Positions 1 through 5,303 of a stretch of 7,552 nt of DNA are shown piece by piece. Numbering within the stretch: the first letter of the stretch is position 1; each line of letters starts with the position of its first letter. Origin of the DNA: Parvibaculum sp964560165. GTDB lineage: Bacteria > Pseudomonadota > Alphaproteobacteria > Parvibaculales > Parvibaculaceae. Made by a program: the position numbers and the translations under genes. The stretch is from assembly GCA_964560165.1 (NCBI GenBank), contig CAZLLB010000169.1, positions 1-7,552 of the forward strand, in the 5' to 3' direction. The notes beneath the pieces are model-generated. The model was not told the origin of the DNA, did not search any database, and saw nothing but the letters and a program-made list of their open reading frames with translations.

Positions 1-317
1 GCCATGCAAGCCGCCACCTCGCCATGGAAGCGGGCGAAGCGGGCGCGGATTATGTCGCCTTCGGGGCTTTCTTCGAAACGGGCACCAAAGCCGCGAAATC
101 CCGTGCCGAAACGGAAATCCTGACCTGGTGGTCGGAAATGTTCGTCGTGCCCTGCGTGGCCATAGGCGGCATCACGGTAGAGAACGCCGCCCCGCTGGTC
201 GCGGCTGGGGCCGATTTTCTGGCCGTCTCAAGCGGCGTCTGGGCCCATCCCGGTGGTCCGGCGGCAGCCGTGCGCGCCTTTAACCTTGTGCTCGCCGCGC
301 CACGCCAAAAACCATAA
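1..317 (+). CDS. thiE: Thiamine-phosphate synthase, C-terminal part (5' end outside window)
   Basis: This enzyme joins hydroxymethylpyrimidine pyrophosphate and thiazole phosphate to give thiamine phosphate in the cytoplasm. The reading frame is open from the first complete codon at position 3, so about 104 C-terminal residues of a roughly 210-residue TIM-barrel protein are visible. The visible part begins with SRHLAMEAGEAGADYVAFG, a typical ThiE strand-helix unit. It continues with the TGTK segment, the phosphate-binding strand VAIGGIT and the final phosphate-gripping loop AVSSGVW, after which the protein ends at the usual place. The ATG at position 24 is an internal methionine, not a start. 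A gap of 95 bases follows before efp, with only a weak 5-bp hairpin after the stop, so read-through into efp is possible. Identity is well supported by motifs. The N-terminal pyrimidine-binding residues lie outside the window. Confidence 0.93.
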   Translation, partial: HASRHLAMEAGEAGADYVAFGAFFETGTKAAKSRAETEILTWWSEMFVVPCVAIGGITVENAAPLVAAGADFLAVSSGVWAHPGGPAAAVRAFNLVLAAPRQKP

Positions 318-337
318 AGGCATGGTCTTTCAGGCGG

Positions 338-366
338 CTTGATGCTATCAGAACGCGGCTTAAGGC
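338..366 (+). promoter_or_regulatory. Possible weak promoter for efp
   Basis: A TTGATG hexamer at 339-344 resembles a sigma-70 -35 box. It is followed at about 16-17 bases by an A/T-containing stretch around 361-366 that matches a -10 box poorly. The position, 47-75 bases upstream of the efp ATG, is plausible for a highly expressed translation-factor gene. Without a good -10 element this is only a candidate. Confidence 0.2.
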
Positions 367-412
367 TCGCCCATGCGTGTGCCGAAATCCCTGGAAAGCT
401 CTGAGAAACCCC

Positions 413-979
413 ATGCCCAAGATCAACGGTAACGAAATTCGGCCCGGCTACGTCATCGAACATCAGGGCGGCCTCTGGGCGGCCGTGAAGGTCCAGCACG
501 TGAAGCCCGGCAAGGGCGGCGCATTCGCGCAGGTCGAACTGAAAAACCTAGTCGATAACCGCAAGCTCAACGAGCGCTTCCGCTCTGCCGAAGCGGTTGA
601 GCGCATTCGTCTGGAGCAGAAGGATTATCAGTACCTCTATGAAGTCGATGGCATGTTGACCTTCATGGACAACGAAAGCTACGAGCAGATCGAACTTCAG
701 AAGGAATGGGTCGGCGAGCGCGCAGCCTTCCTTCAGGACGGCATGAAGGTGACGGTGGAAAGCCATGAGGGCAAGGCCCTCGGCATTTCGCTTCCAGATC
801 AGGTCACCCTCGAAATCACCGAGACTGAGCCTTCCGTGAAGGGCCAGACCGCGACCAGCTCCTACAAGCCCGCGATCCTCGAGAACGGCGTCCGCGTGAT
901 GGTGCCGCCCTTCATCACCTCGGGCGAGCGCATCGTCGTTGATACCAACGAAATTACCTACCTGCGTCGCGCAGACTGA
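413..979 (+). CDS. efp: Translation elongation factor P
   Basis: EF-P binds between the P and E sites of ribosomes stalled on consecutive prolines and promotes peptide-bond formation. The 188-residue length is that of a normal bacterial EF-P. The N-terminal KOW-like domain carries the modification loop KPGKGGAF with the tip lysine at residue 34, the position that is beta-lysylated by EpmA/EpmB in Escherichia coli. Two OB-type domains follow, and the C-terminus has the EF-P signature around GERIVVDTNEITYLRR. I chose the ATG at 413 because translation from it gives MPKINGNEIRPG, the normal N-terminus. An in-frame GTG at 377 would add 12 unrelated residues. The ribosome binding site is weak (GGAAAG 14 bases upstream, or a purine run at 403-408). 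The stop overlaps the next start as TGATG, suggesting translational coupling. Whether this host has EpmA, EarP or another modifier cannot be seen here. Confidence 0.97.
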   Translation: MPKINGNEIRPGYVIEHQGGLWAAVKVQHVKPGKGGAFAQVELKNLVDNRKLNERFRSAEAVERIRLEQKDYQYLYEVDGMLTFMDNESYEQIELQKEWVGERAAFLQDGMKVTVESHEGKALGISLPDQVTLEITETEPSVKGQTATSSYKPAILENGVRVMVPPFITSGERIVVDTNEITYLRRAD

Positions 980-1782
980 TGTCACGCCACACACCCGTCA
1001 TGACCGTCATGGTCGCCGCTGTCCGCAAGGCCGCGCGCGGACTTCAACGCGACTTCGGCGAGGTGGAAAACCTTCAGGTCTCGCTGAAAGGTCCCGGCGA
1101 TTTCGTCTCTGCCGCCGACAGGAAGGCCGAGAAGATTCTTTTCGACGAATTGTTGAAGGCGCGGCCCGGCTACGGCTTTCTGATGGAAGAAGGCGGCGCG
1201 GTCGAAGGTGCCGACAAGTCGCATCGCTGGATCATCGACCCGCTCGACGGCACGACGAACTTCCTGCACGGCATTCCGCATTTTGCGATCTCGGTCGGCC
1301 TTGAACGCGACGGCCAGATGGTTGCCGGCGTCGTTTACAATCCGATCACCGACGAAATGTATATCGCTGAAAAGGGTCAGGGCGCGTTCCTCAACGACCG
1401 CCGCCTGCGCGTCGCCGTGCGCCGCGAGTTGACGCAAGGTGTCGTCGGCTGTGGCACACCGCATATCGGCCGCCCCGGTCATGAAAAATATCTCGCCGAG
1501 TTGCGCGGCGTGATGCTGAACGTCTCAGGTGTGCGCCGCATGGGCGCTGCCTCGCTTGATCTCGCCTATGTGGCGGCGGGCCGCTTCGACGCCTTCTGGG
1601 AAGCAAATCTCTCGCCCTGGGACATGGCGGCGGGCATCGTGCTGGTACGCGAGGCGGGCGGCACGGTCAGCGACATAGACGGCCGCGACGACATGCTGAA
1701 AAGCGGCGGCGTCATCGTCGGCAATGAAATGATGCATGCCCAGCTCTCCAAGGTGCTGAAACAGGCCCGGCAGGCGAATTAA
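979..1782 (+). CDS. suhB: Inositol monophosphatase family protein (SuhB/IMPase-like)
   Basis: This is a Mg2+-dependent sugar or inositol phosphate phosphatase of 267 residues, the normal family length. Visible motifs in order are K37 with GDFVSAAD (D41, D47), the metal-binding glutamate pair E70-E71 in FLMEEGG, the family signature DPLDGTTNF at 87-95 (metal ligands D87 and D90), and the C-terminal motif SPWDMAAG with D215. All catalytic residues are therefore present and the enzyme should be active. The start at 979 overlaps the efp stop by one base and there is no clear separate ribosome binding site, so it is probably translated by coupling. M8 and M11 are alternative starts but would lose that coupling. 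In enterobacteria SuhB also takes part in rRNA antitermination. Nothing here shows whether this homologue does, and its substrate (inositol-1-phosphate, fructose-1,6-bisphosphate or PAP-like) cannot be told from motifs alone. Confidence 0.93.
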   Translation: MSRHTPVMTVMVAAVRKAARGLQRDFGEVENLQVSLKGPGDFVSAADRKAEKILFDELLKARPGYGFLMEEGGAVEGADKSHRWIIDPLDGTTNFLHGIPHFAISVGLERDGQMVAGVVYNPITDEMYIAEKGQGAFLNDRRLRVAVRRELTQGVVGCGTPHIGRPGHEKYLAELRGVMLNVSGVRRMGAASLDLAYVAAGRFDAFWEANLSPWDMAAGIVLVREAGGTVSDIDGRDDMLKSGGVIVGNEMMHAQLSKVLKQARQAN

Positions 1783-1921
1783 CCTTTCGCCACTGCCGCA
1801 CCCTCCACCGCCGCACCGGCGTCCAACTTCCGCCGAAATCCGCCGCTAGCCCTGTTACACACGGACGAACCTGCTTAAACTGGCAGCTCACGACATTTCG
1901 CACGGGCGGCGGACCTCAAGC

Positions 1922-2503
1922 ATGACCTCTCGATTCCAGCGCAGGGCTCTCATCTCACTGGCCGCCTGCTTCATGCTGGCTGCTTTCATCGCGCCCACGG
2001 GTGCATGGGCGGCGGAAGACGATGCGCCCATCGACGCTGTGCCGCTGATCCGCCCCGGCGCGCCGATGCGGGGGCTCGAACCATCTAACGAACCGCTGGC
2101 CCCGCCTCCTTCCGAGACGGCGCCGCTTGCCGAGCCGCAAACCGAAGCGCCGCCGCAGCCCGCCGTCTTGCCGGGCGCCCTGCCCGCCCCCGAAGCCGCG
2201 CTGTTGCGTGTCCGCTTTCAGCCCGATGACGCGACGCTGGACGCTGCCGCTTTAAGTGCGATCAACAGTTTTGCCGCCGGATTCAAAACCGCAGGCGGGC
2301 GCATCGGTCTCAAATCCTATGCGGGCAAACCGGGCGATACGAGTTCCAATGCGCGTCGCCTGTCGCTGAAGCGCGTGCTCGCCGTGCGCGAGGCGATGTT
2401 GGCGCAAGGCATCAGCGCCCAGCGTCTCGAAGTGCACGCTCTGGGCGGCACACGCGACGCCGGTCCGAGCGACCGGGTGGACATTGTAAAATCAGGCCGC
2501 TAG
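1922..2503 (+). CDS. Secreted proline-rich OmpA-like domain protein
   Basis: This 193-residue protein is predicted to be periplasmic. It has a basic N-terminus (R4, R7, R8), a hydrophobic stretch at 9-24 and a signal-peptidase I site near AWA at 28-30. LAAC at 13-16 also fits a lipobox, but the hydrophobic run before it is very short, so I prefer ordinary cleavage. Residues 36-90 are a linker with 17 prolines, including PPP at 61-63. Residues 94-190 resemble an OmpA C-terminal domain: a VRFQPDDATL strand, a helix, the LSLKR helix with R151, and a final DRVDIV strand. The usual TD of the peptidoglycan-binding motif is missing (YAG at 133-135), so diaminopimelate binding may be weak or lost. 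It is the first gene of a tight cluster with the motor-like pair, 139 bases after the phosphatase gene. I see no convincing promoter or terminator in that gap. Probable accessory subunit; function unknown. Confidence 0.82.
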   Translation: MTSRFQRRALISLAACFMLAAFIAPTGAWAAEDDAPIDAVPLIRPGAPMRGLEPSNEPLAPPPSETAPLAEPQTEAPPQPAVLPGALPAPEAALLRVRFQPDDATLDAAALSAINSFAAGFKTAGGRIGLKSYAGKPGDTSSNARRLSLKRVLAVREAMLAQGISAQRLEVHALGGTRDAGPSDRVDIVKSGR

Positions 2504-2506
2504 GAG
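2502..2506 (+). promoter_or_regulatory. Ribosome binding site overlapping the preceding stop codon
   Basis: AGGAG begins inside the TAG stop of the OmpA-like gene and lies 8 bases before the ATG at 2515. It fixes that start and suggests that translation of the two genes is coupled. Confidence 0.75.
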
Positions 2507-2514
2507 CAAGCGAG

Positions 2515-3480
2515 ATGGCGAAGGACTACACGGACGGCACGGCGCTCTCCAATGCGCGTCCTTATCTGATGCGTATGGTGATCTTTCTGGTGCTGGTGGG
2601 CCTGCTGCTGACAATCCTATCGCCGCAGCTTCGCACCGCCTATTTCACCAATCCCGGCCTCAATACGCTGATCATCGCCGTTCTGGTTTTCGGCATTCTC
2701 TATGGCTTCCGCCAGGTGCTGGCGCTTGGGCCGGAAGTGCGCTGGGTCAACACTTTCCGCCGTGCCGACCCCGGCCTCACAATGGCGAGGCCGCCACGTC
2801 TTCTCGCGCCGATGGCGACCATGCTGGGTGAGCGCAAGGGCCGTATGCACCTGAACGCATTGTCGATGCGCTCGATCCTCGACAGCGTCGGCTCCCGCCT
2901 CGACGAACAACGCGAAACCTCGCGCTATATGATCGGCCTGCTGATCTTTCTCGGCCTGCTCGGCACTTTCTGGGGCTTGCTCGAAACGGTGAGTTCCGTG
3001 GGTACCACCATCCACAACCTCAATGTCGAGACCACGGACCCGGCCACAGTCTTCCAGAATTTGAAGGCTGGCCTTGAAGGCCCGCTAAGCGGCATGGGCA
3101 CGTCCTTCTCGTCCTCGCTCTTCGGCCTCGCCGGATCGCTGGTGCTCGGCTTTCTCGATCTGCAAGCAGGTCAGGCGCAGAACCGCTTCTATAACGAGCT
3201 TGAAGAATGGCTCTCCACCGTGACCGATCTCTCGAGCGATTTCGAGCGCGGCCCCGGCATGCTCGGCGAGACGGCAAAGCGCCTTGAGCGTATCGAGCAG
3301 GCACTGACGGCAAGCGCTGGACAGGGCGCGGGCGCTAGCGCGCCGATGATGGCGCTGGCCGGACAGATCACAGCGCTGACCGAGCAGCTTAGAAACGAAC
3401 AGCTGCTGATCCGCCGCATGGCTGAAAATCAGGAAGCGCTGATGCCGGTGATCGAGCGTCTTTCGCGCAGCGTCAAATAA
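2515..3480 (+). CDS. MotA/TolQ/ExbB-type ion-channel membrane protein
   Basis: This 321-residue inner-membrane protein is the likely channel subunit of an ion-driven motor. Hydrophobic segments lie at about 21-36, 49-71, 139-160 and 196-216. The order is two helices, a roughly 67-residue cytoplasmic stretch, two more helices, then a cytoplasmic tail. This resembles MotA and ZorA more than three-helix TolQ/ExbB. The third helix has the family pattern LGLLGTFWGL (T151). The fourth has MGTSFSSSLFGLAGS (T196 and a serine run), matching the polar pore-lining helix of the family. Residues about 240-321 are helical with heptad-like spacing, broken by a Gly/Ala-rich hinge near 268-277, and suggest a cytoplasmic coiled-coil tail. 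The partner gene follows after 9 bases. There is no flagellar, Tol-Pal or TonB context. The family call is strong; the specific role is unknown. Confidence 0.9.
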   Translation: MAKDYTDGTALSNARPYLMRMVIFLVLVGLLLTILSPQLRTAYFTNPGLNTLIIAVLVFGILYGFRQVLALGPEVRWVNTFRRADPGLTMARPPRLLAPMATMLGERKGRMHLNALSMRSILDSVGSRLDEQRETSRYMIGLLIFLGLLGTFWGLLETVSSVGTTIHNLNVETTDPATVFQNLKAGLEGPLSGMGTSFSSSLFGLAGSLVLGFLDLQAGQAQNRFYNELEEWLSTVTDLSSDFERGPGMLGETAKRLERIEQALTASAGQGAGASAPMMALAGQITALTEQLRNEQLLIRRMAENQEALMPVIERLSRSVK

Positions 3481-3483
3481 GGA
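3479..3483 (+). promoter_or_regulatory. Ribosome binding site overlapping the preceding stop codon
   Basis: AAGGA starts in the TAA stop of the channel-subunit gene and lies 6 bases before the ATG at 3490. It supports that start and coupled synthesis of the two membrane subunits. Confidence 0.75.
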
Positions 3484-3489
3484 CAGCCA

Positions 3490-4497
3490 ATGGCTTATTC
3501 CAGACGCCTGCGCGGCCGTGCCCCGAGCGCCGATTACTGGCCCGGTTTCGTCGATGCCATGTCGAGCCTGCTCCTCGTCCTGATTTTCCTGCTGACGATT
3601 TTCATGCTGACGCAGTTCTTCCTCTCGCAACTGGTGTCGAGCAAGGACTCGGCGCTCGCAAGCCTGCGCAGCCAGATTGCCGAATTGATAAGCCAGCTTG
3701 CCTTGTCCAAGCAGGAAAGCGCCGACATGCAGTCGATGATCGCCAGCTTGCAAATCGACCTCGCTGACGCCAATGCGGCAAAAGACAAGCTCGCCGCCGC
3801 AGCCGGTAGCGGCGGCCAGATCGAAGTGCTGACCGATGAGCTGAACAAGCAGAAGGCCGTTTCCGATCAGGCGCTGGCGCAAGTTGAATTGCTGAACCAG
3901 CAAATCTCGGCTTTGCGCCGCCAGCTCGCGGCGCTTGAGGCGGCGCTTGACGCATCCGAACAGCGCGACAAGGAAAGCCAGGCTCAGATCGCCGATCTCG
4001 GCAAACGCCTTAACGCGGCGCTCGCCCAGAAGGTGCAGGAACTGGCCAAGTACCGTTCCGAATTCTTCGGTCGCCTGCGGGCCATTCTCGGCGACCGCCC
4101 CGACATCGAAATCGTCGGCGACCGCTTCGTGATCCAATCGGAAATTCTGTTCGCCAGCGGCTCCGCCGACATCAACCCCTCCGGCGAAGCGCAATTGCGC
4201 AAGATCACCGATGCAGTGAAGGAAATCGCTGCCGAAATTCCAAACGATATTTCATGGGTGATCCGCGTCGATGGACATACGGACGTTAACCCGATCCATA
4301 CGGCGCAGTTTCCGTCCAACTGGTATCTGTCGAGCGCGCGCGCCATCGCCGTTGTCGATTTCATGGTGAAGGAAGGCGTCGCCCCCAACCATCTGGTCGC
4401 GGCGGGCTTTGGTGAATTCCAGCCGCTGGATCAGGGCAAGACGGCGGACGCGCTGAAACGCAATCGCCGCATCGAGTTCAAACTGACCGAGAGGTAA
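3490..4497 (+). CDS. MotB-like stator subunit with plug aspartate, coiled coil and OmpA peptidoglycan-binding domain
   Basis: This 335-residue protein is the likely cell-wall-anchored partner of the preceding channel protein. A basic N-terminus (R5, R6, R8, R10) stays in the cytoplasm. The single membrane helix, about 23-45, is preceded by WPGFVDAM, where D22 matches the ion-carrying aspartate of MotB (Asp32 in E. coli). Residues about 50-190 form a long Gln/Ala/Leu-rich coiled coil, interrupted by a Gly/Ser break at 106-109. The OmpA-like domain spans about 212-335: LFASGSADI strand, GHTD (D265), LSSAR (R284) and NRRIEF. D265 and R284 correspond to the two residues that grip diaminopimelate in OmpA/Pal proteins, so wall binding should be intact. 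The stretch between them is a few residues longer than in OmpA. The 140-residue coiled coil is much longer than the linker of flagellar MotB and would reach further through the periplasm. Confidence 0.92.
   Translation: MAYSRRLRGRAPSADYWPGFVDAMSSLLLVLIFLLTIFMLTQFFLSQLVSSKDSALASLRSQIAELISQLALSKQESADMQSMIASLQIDLADANAAKDKLAAAAGSGGQIEVLTDELNKQKAVSDQALAQVELLNQQISALRRQLAALEAALDASEQRDKESQAQIADLGKRLNAALAQKVQELAKYRSEFFGRLRAILGDRPDIEIVGDRFVIQSEILFASGSADINPSGEAQLRKITDAVKEIAAEIPNDISWVIRVDGHTDVNPIHTAQFPSNWYLSSARAIAVVDFMVKEGVAPNHLVAAGFGEFQPLDQGKTADALKRNRRIEFKLTER
4489..4494 (+). promoter_or_regulatory. Ribosome binding site immediately before the preceding stop codon
   Basis: GAGAGG lies directly before the TAA at 4495-4497 and 6 bases before the ATG at 4501. 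This close packing places the hydrolase gene in the same transcript and translation unit as the motor-like pair. Confidence 0.7.
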
Positions 4498-4500
4498 ACC

Positions 4501-5220
4501 ATGCCCGCCACATCCGAGCTTGTCGAATACAGCGAAGGCGGCGCAACCTTTGAAGCCTATGTGGCAAAGCCCGCTGGTGCGGCAAAGGCACCTTGCGTGC
4601 TCGTCGCTCATGACTGGAGCGGCCGCAACGATGGCGCCCACAATGCCGCCGACCGCCTCGCAGCACTTGGTTATGTCGGCTTCGCACTCGACACATATGG
4701 CAAGGGCGTACGCGGCGATCAGATGGGCGACAACACGCATCTGATGGGGCCACTGCTCGCTGACCGCACACTTCTGCGCCGCCGCCTGATCGCGGCTCTC
4801 GAAGCGGCGAAGGTGCATCCCGCCGTCGATCCGCAACAGATTGCGGCAATCGGTTATTGCTTTGGCGGGCTCTGCGTTCTCGATCTGGCTCGCGCCGCGC
4901 CGCCTGCGCTGAGGGGCGTTGCGAGTTTCCACGGTATCTTCCCGCCGCCCAATATCGGCGCGCAGGCAAAAATCACGGCGAAGGTTCTTGTGCTGCACGG
5001 CTGGGACGATCCGATGGCCCCGCCCGCCGACGCCGTCGCGCTCGGCAAGGAACTGACGGACGCAGGCGCCGACTGGCAGCTTCACGCCTATGGCCATGCG
5101 ATGCATGCCTTCACCGCCGAAGGCGCCAACGCGCCCGAGCGCGGCATTCTCTACAACGAGGCCGCGGACAAACGGTCCTGGGCGACGTTGAAGGGGTTTC
5201 TCGACGAAGTGTTCGGGTGA
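4501..5220 (+). CDS. Dienelactone hydrolase family protein
   Basis: This is a 239-residue cytoplasmic alpha/beta hydrolase with no signal peptide. The catalytic triad is C120 in GYCFGG, D170 in HGWDDPM and H202 in YGHAMHAF. These are close in number and spacing to Cys123, Asp171 and His202 of Pseudomonas dienelactone hydrolase ClcD, and the length matches. Position 38, in VAHDWSGRND, is Asp where ClcD has Glu36. The HDW form is common in broad-family members, so I do not take this as proof of dienelactone as substrate. No chloroaromatic degradation genes are nearby. Only 3 bases separate it from the stator-like gene, so it is the last member of that cluster. The physiological substrate is unknown; a general carboxylesterase or lactonase is the safe reading. 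Confidence 0.92.
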   Translation: MPATSELVEYSEGGATFEAYVAKPAGAAKAPCVLVAHDWSGRNDGAHNAADRLAALGYVGFALDTYGKGVRGDQMGDNTHLMGPLLADRTLLRRRLIAALEAAKVHPAVDPQQIAAIGYCFGGLCVLDLARAAPPALRGVASFHGIFPPPNIGAQAKITAKVLVLHGWDDPMAPPADAVALGKELTDAGADWQLHAYGHAMHAFTAEGANAPERGILYNEAADKRSWATLKGFLDEVFG

Positions 5221-5245
5221 AGATGAGTTGGGGGCTGCCGTTACA

Positions 5246-5274
5246 TTGACGAGGCAACGGGAAAATTCTTTCCC
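5246..5274 (+). promoter_or_regulatory. Possible promoter with hairpin before the DUF347 gene
   Basis: TTGACG at 5246-5251 is a good -35 hexamer. No equally good -10 box follows at 16-18 bases, where the sequence is CTTTCCC. The same stretch holds the perfect inverted repeat GGGAAA-ATTC-TTTCCC at 5259-5274. If a promoter lies here, the repeat would overlap its -10 region, as an operator might. This is suggestive only. Confidence 0.25.
5259..5274. repeat. 6-bp perfect inverted repeat, 4-base loop
   Basis: GGGAAA, ATTC, TTTCCC can fold as a short hairpin between the hydrolase stop (5220) and the next start (5304). No T-run follows, so it is a poor intrinsic terminator. It could be an operator half-site pair, a leader hairpin or chance. 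Confidence 0.45.
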
Positions 5275-5303
5275 TCTGCCGCAGCGCCTTCGGAGAAAAG
5301 CTC

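Noticed and set aside
311..330. Terminator after thiE (ACCAT / ATGGT hairpin)
   Set aside because: The stem is only 5 bp and AT-containing, followed by just TCTTT. It is too weak to call.
377..412. GTG start at 377 for efp
   Set aside because: It adds 12 residues not found in EF-P proteins. The ATG at 413 gives the standard N-terminus and places the modified lysine at 34.
373..432. 19-residue ORF overlapping the efp start
   Set aside because: It is short, out of frame with efp and has no clear ribosome binding site. No leader-peptide logic such as a codon run or alternative hairpins is visible.
1817..1835. CGGCG / CGCCG inverted repeat in the gap after the phosphatase gene
   Set aside because: This is a 5-bp stem with a 9-base loop in a GC-rich stretch full of CCGCCG, with no T-run. 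It is expected by chance.
3085..4194. Long antisense ORF of 369 codons on the - strand across the motor-like genes
   Set aside because: It is a mirror of the GC-rich coding frame on the + strand, with Arg/His/Gln-rich composition and no recognisable domain. The + strand genes have clear motifs.
2515..4497. Flagellar motor genes motA and motB
   Set aside because: There are no flagellar genes around. The stator-like protein has a far longer coiled coil, and the channel protein has a short middle loop and long tail unlike flagellar MotA.
2515..5220. Zorya anti-phage defence system (ZorA/ZorB-like pair)
   Set aside because: The pair resembles ZorAB in layout, but no ZorC, ZorD helicase/nuclease or ZorE-type gene is present. 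The neighbours are an OmpA-like protein and a dienelactone hydrolase in an otherwise housekeeping region.
5223..5249. 8-residue ORF after the hydrolase gene
   Set aside because: It is too short, lacks a ribosome binding site and shows no attenuator-like features.
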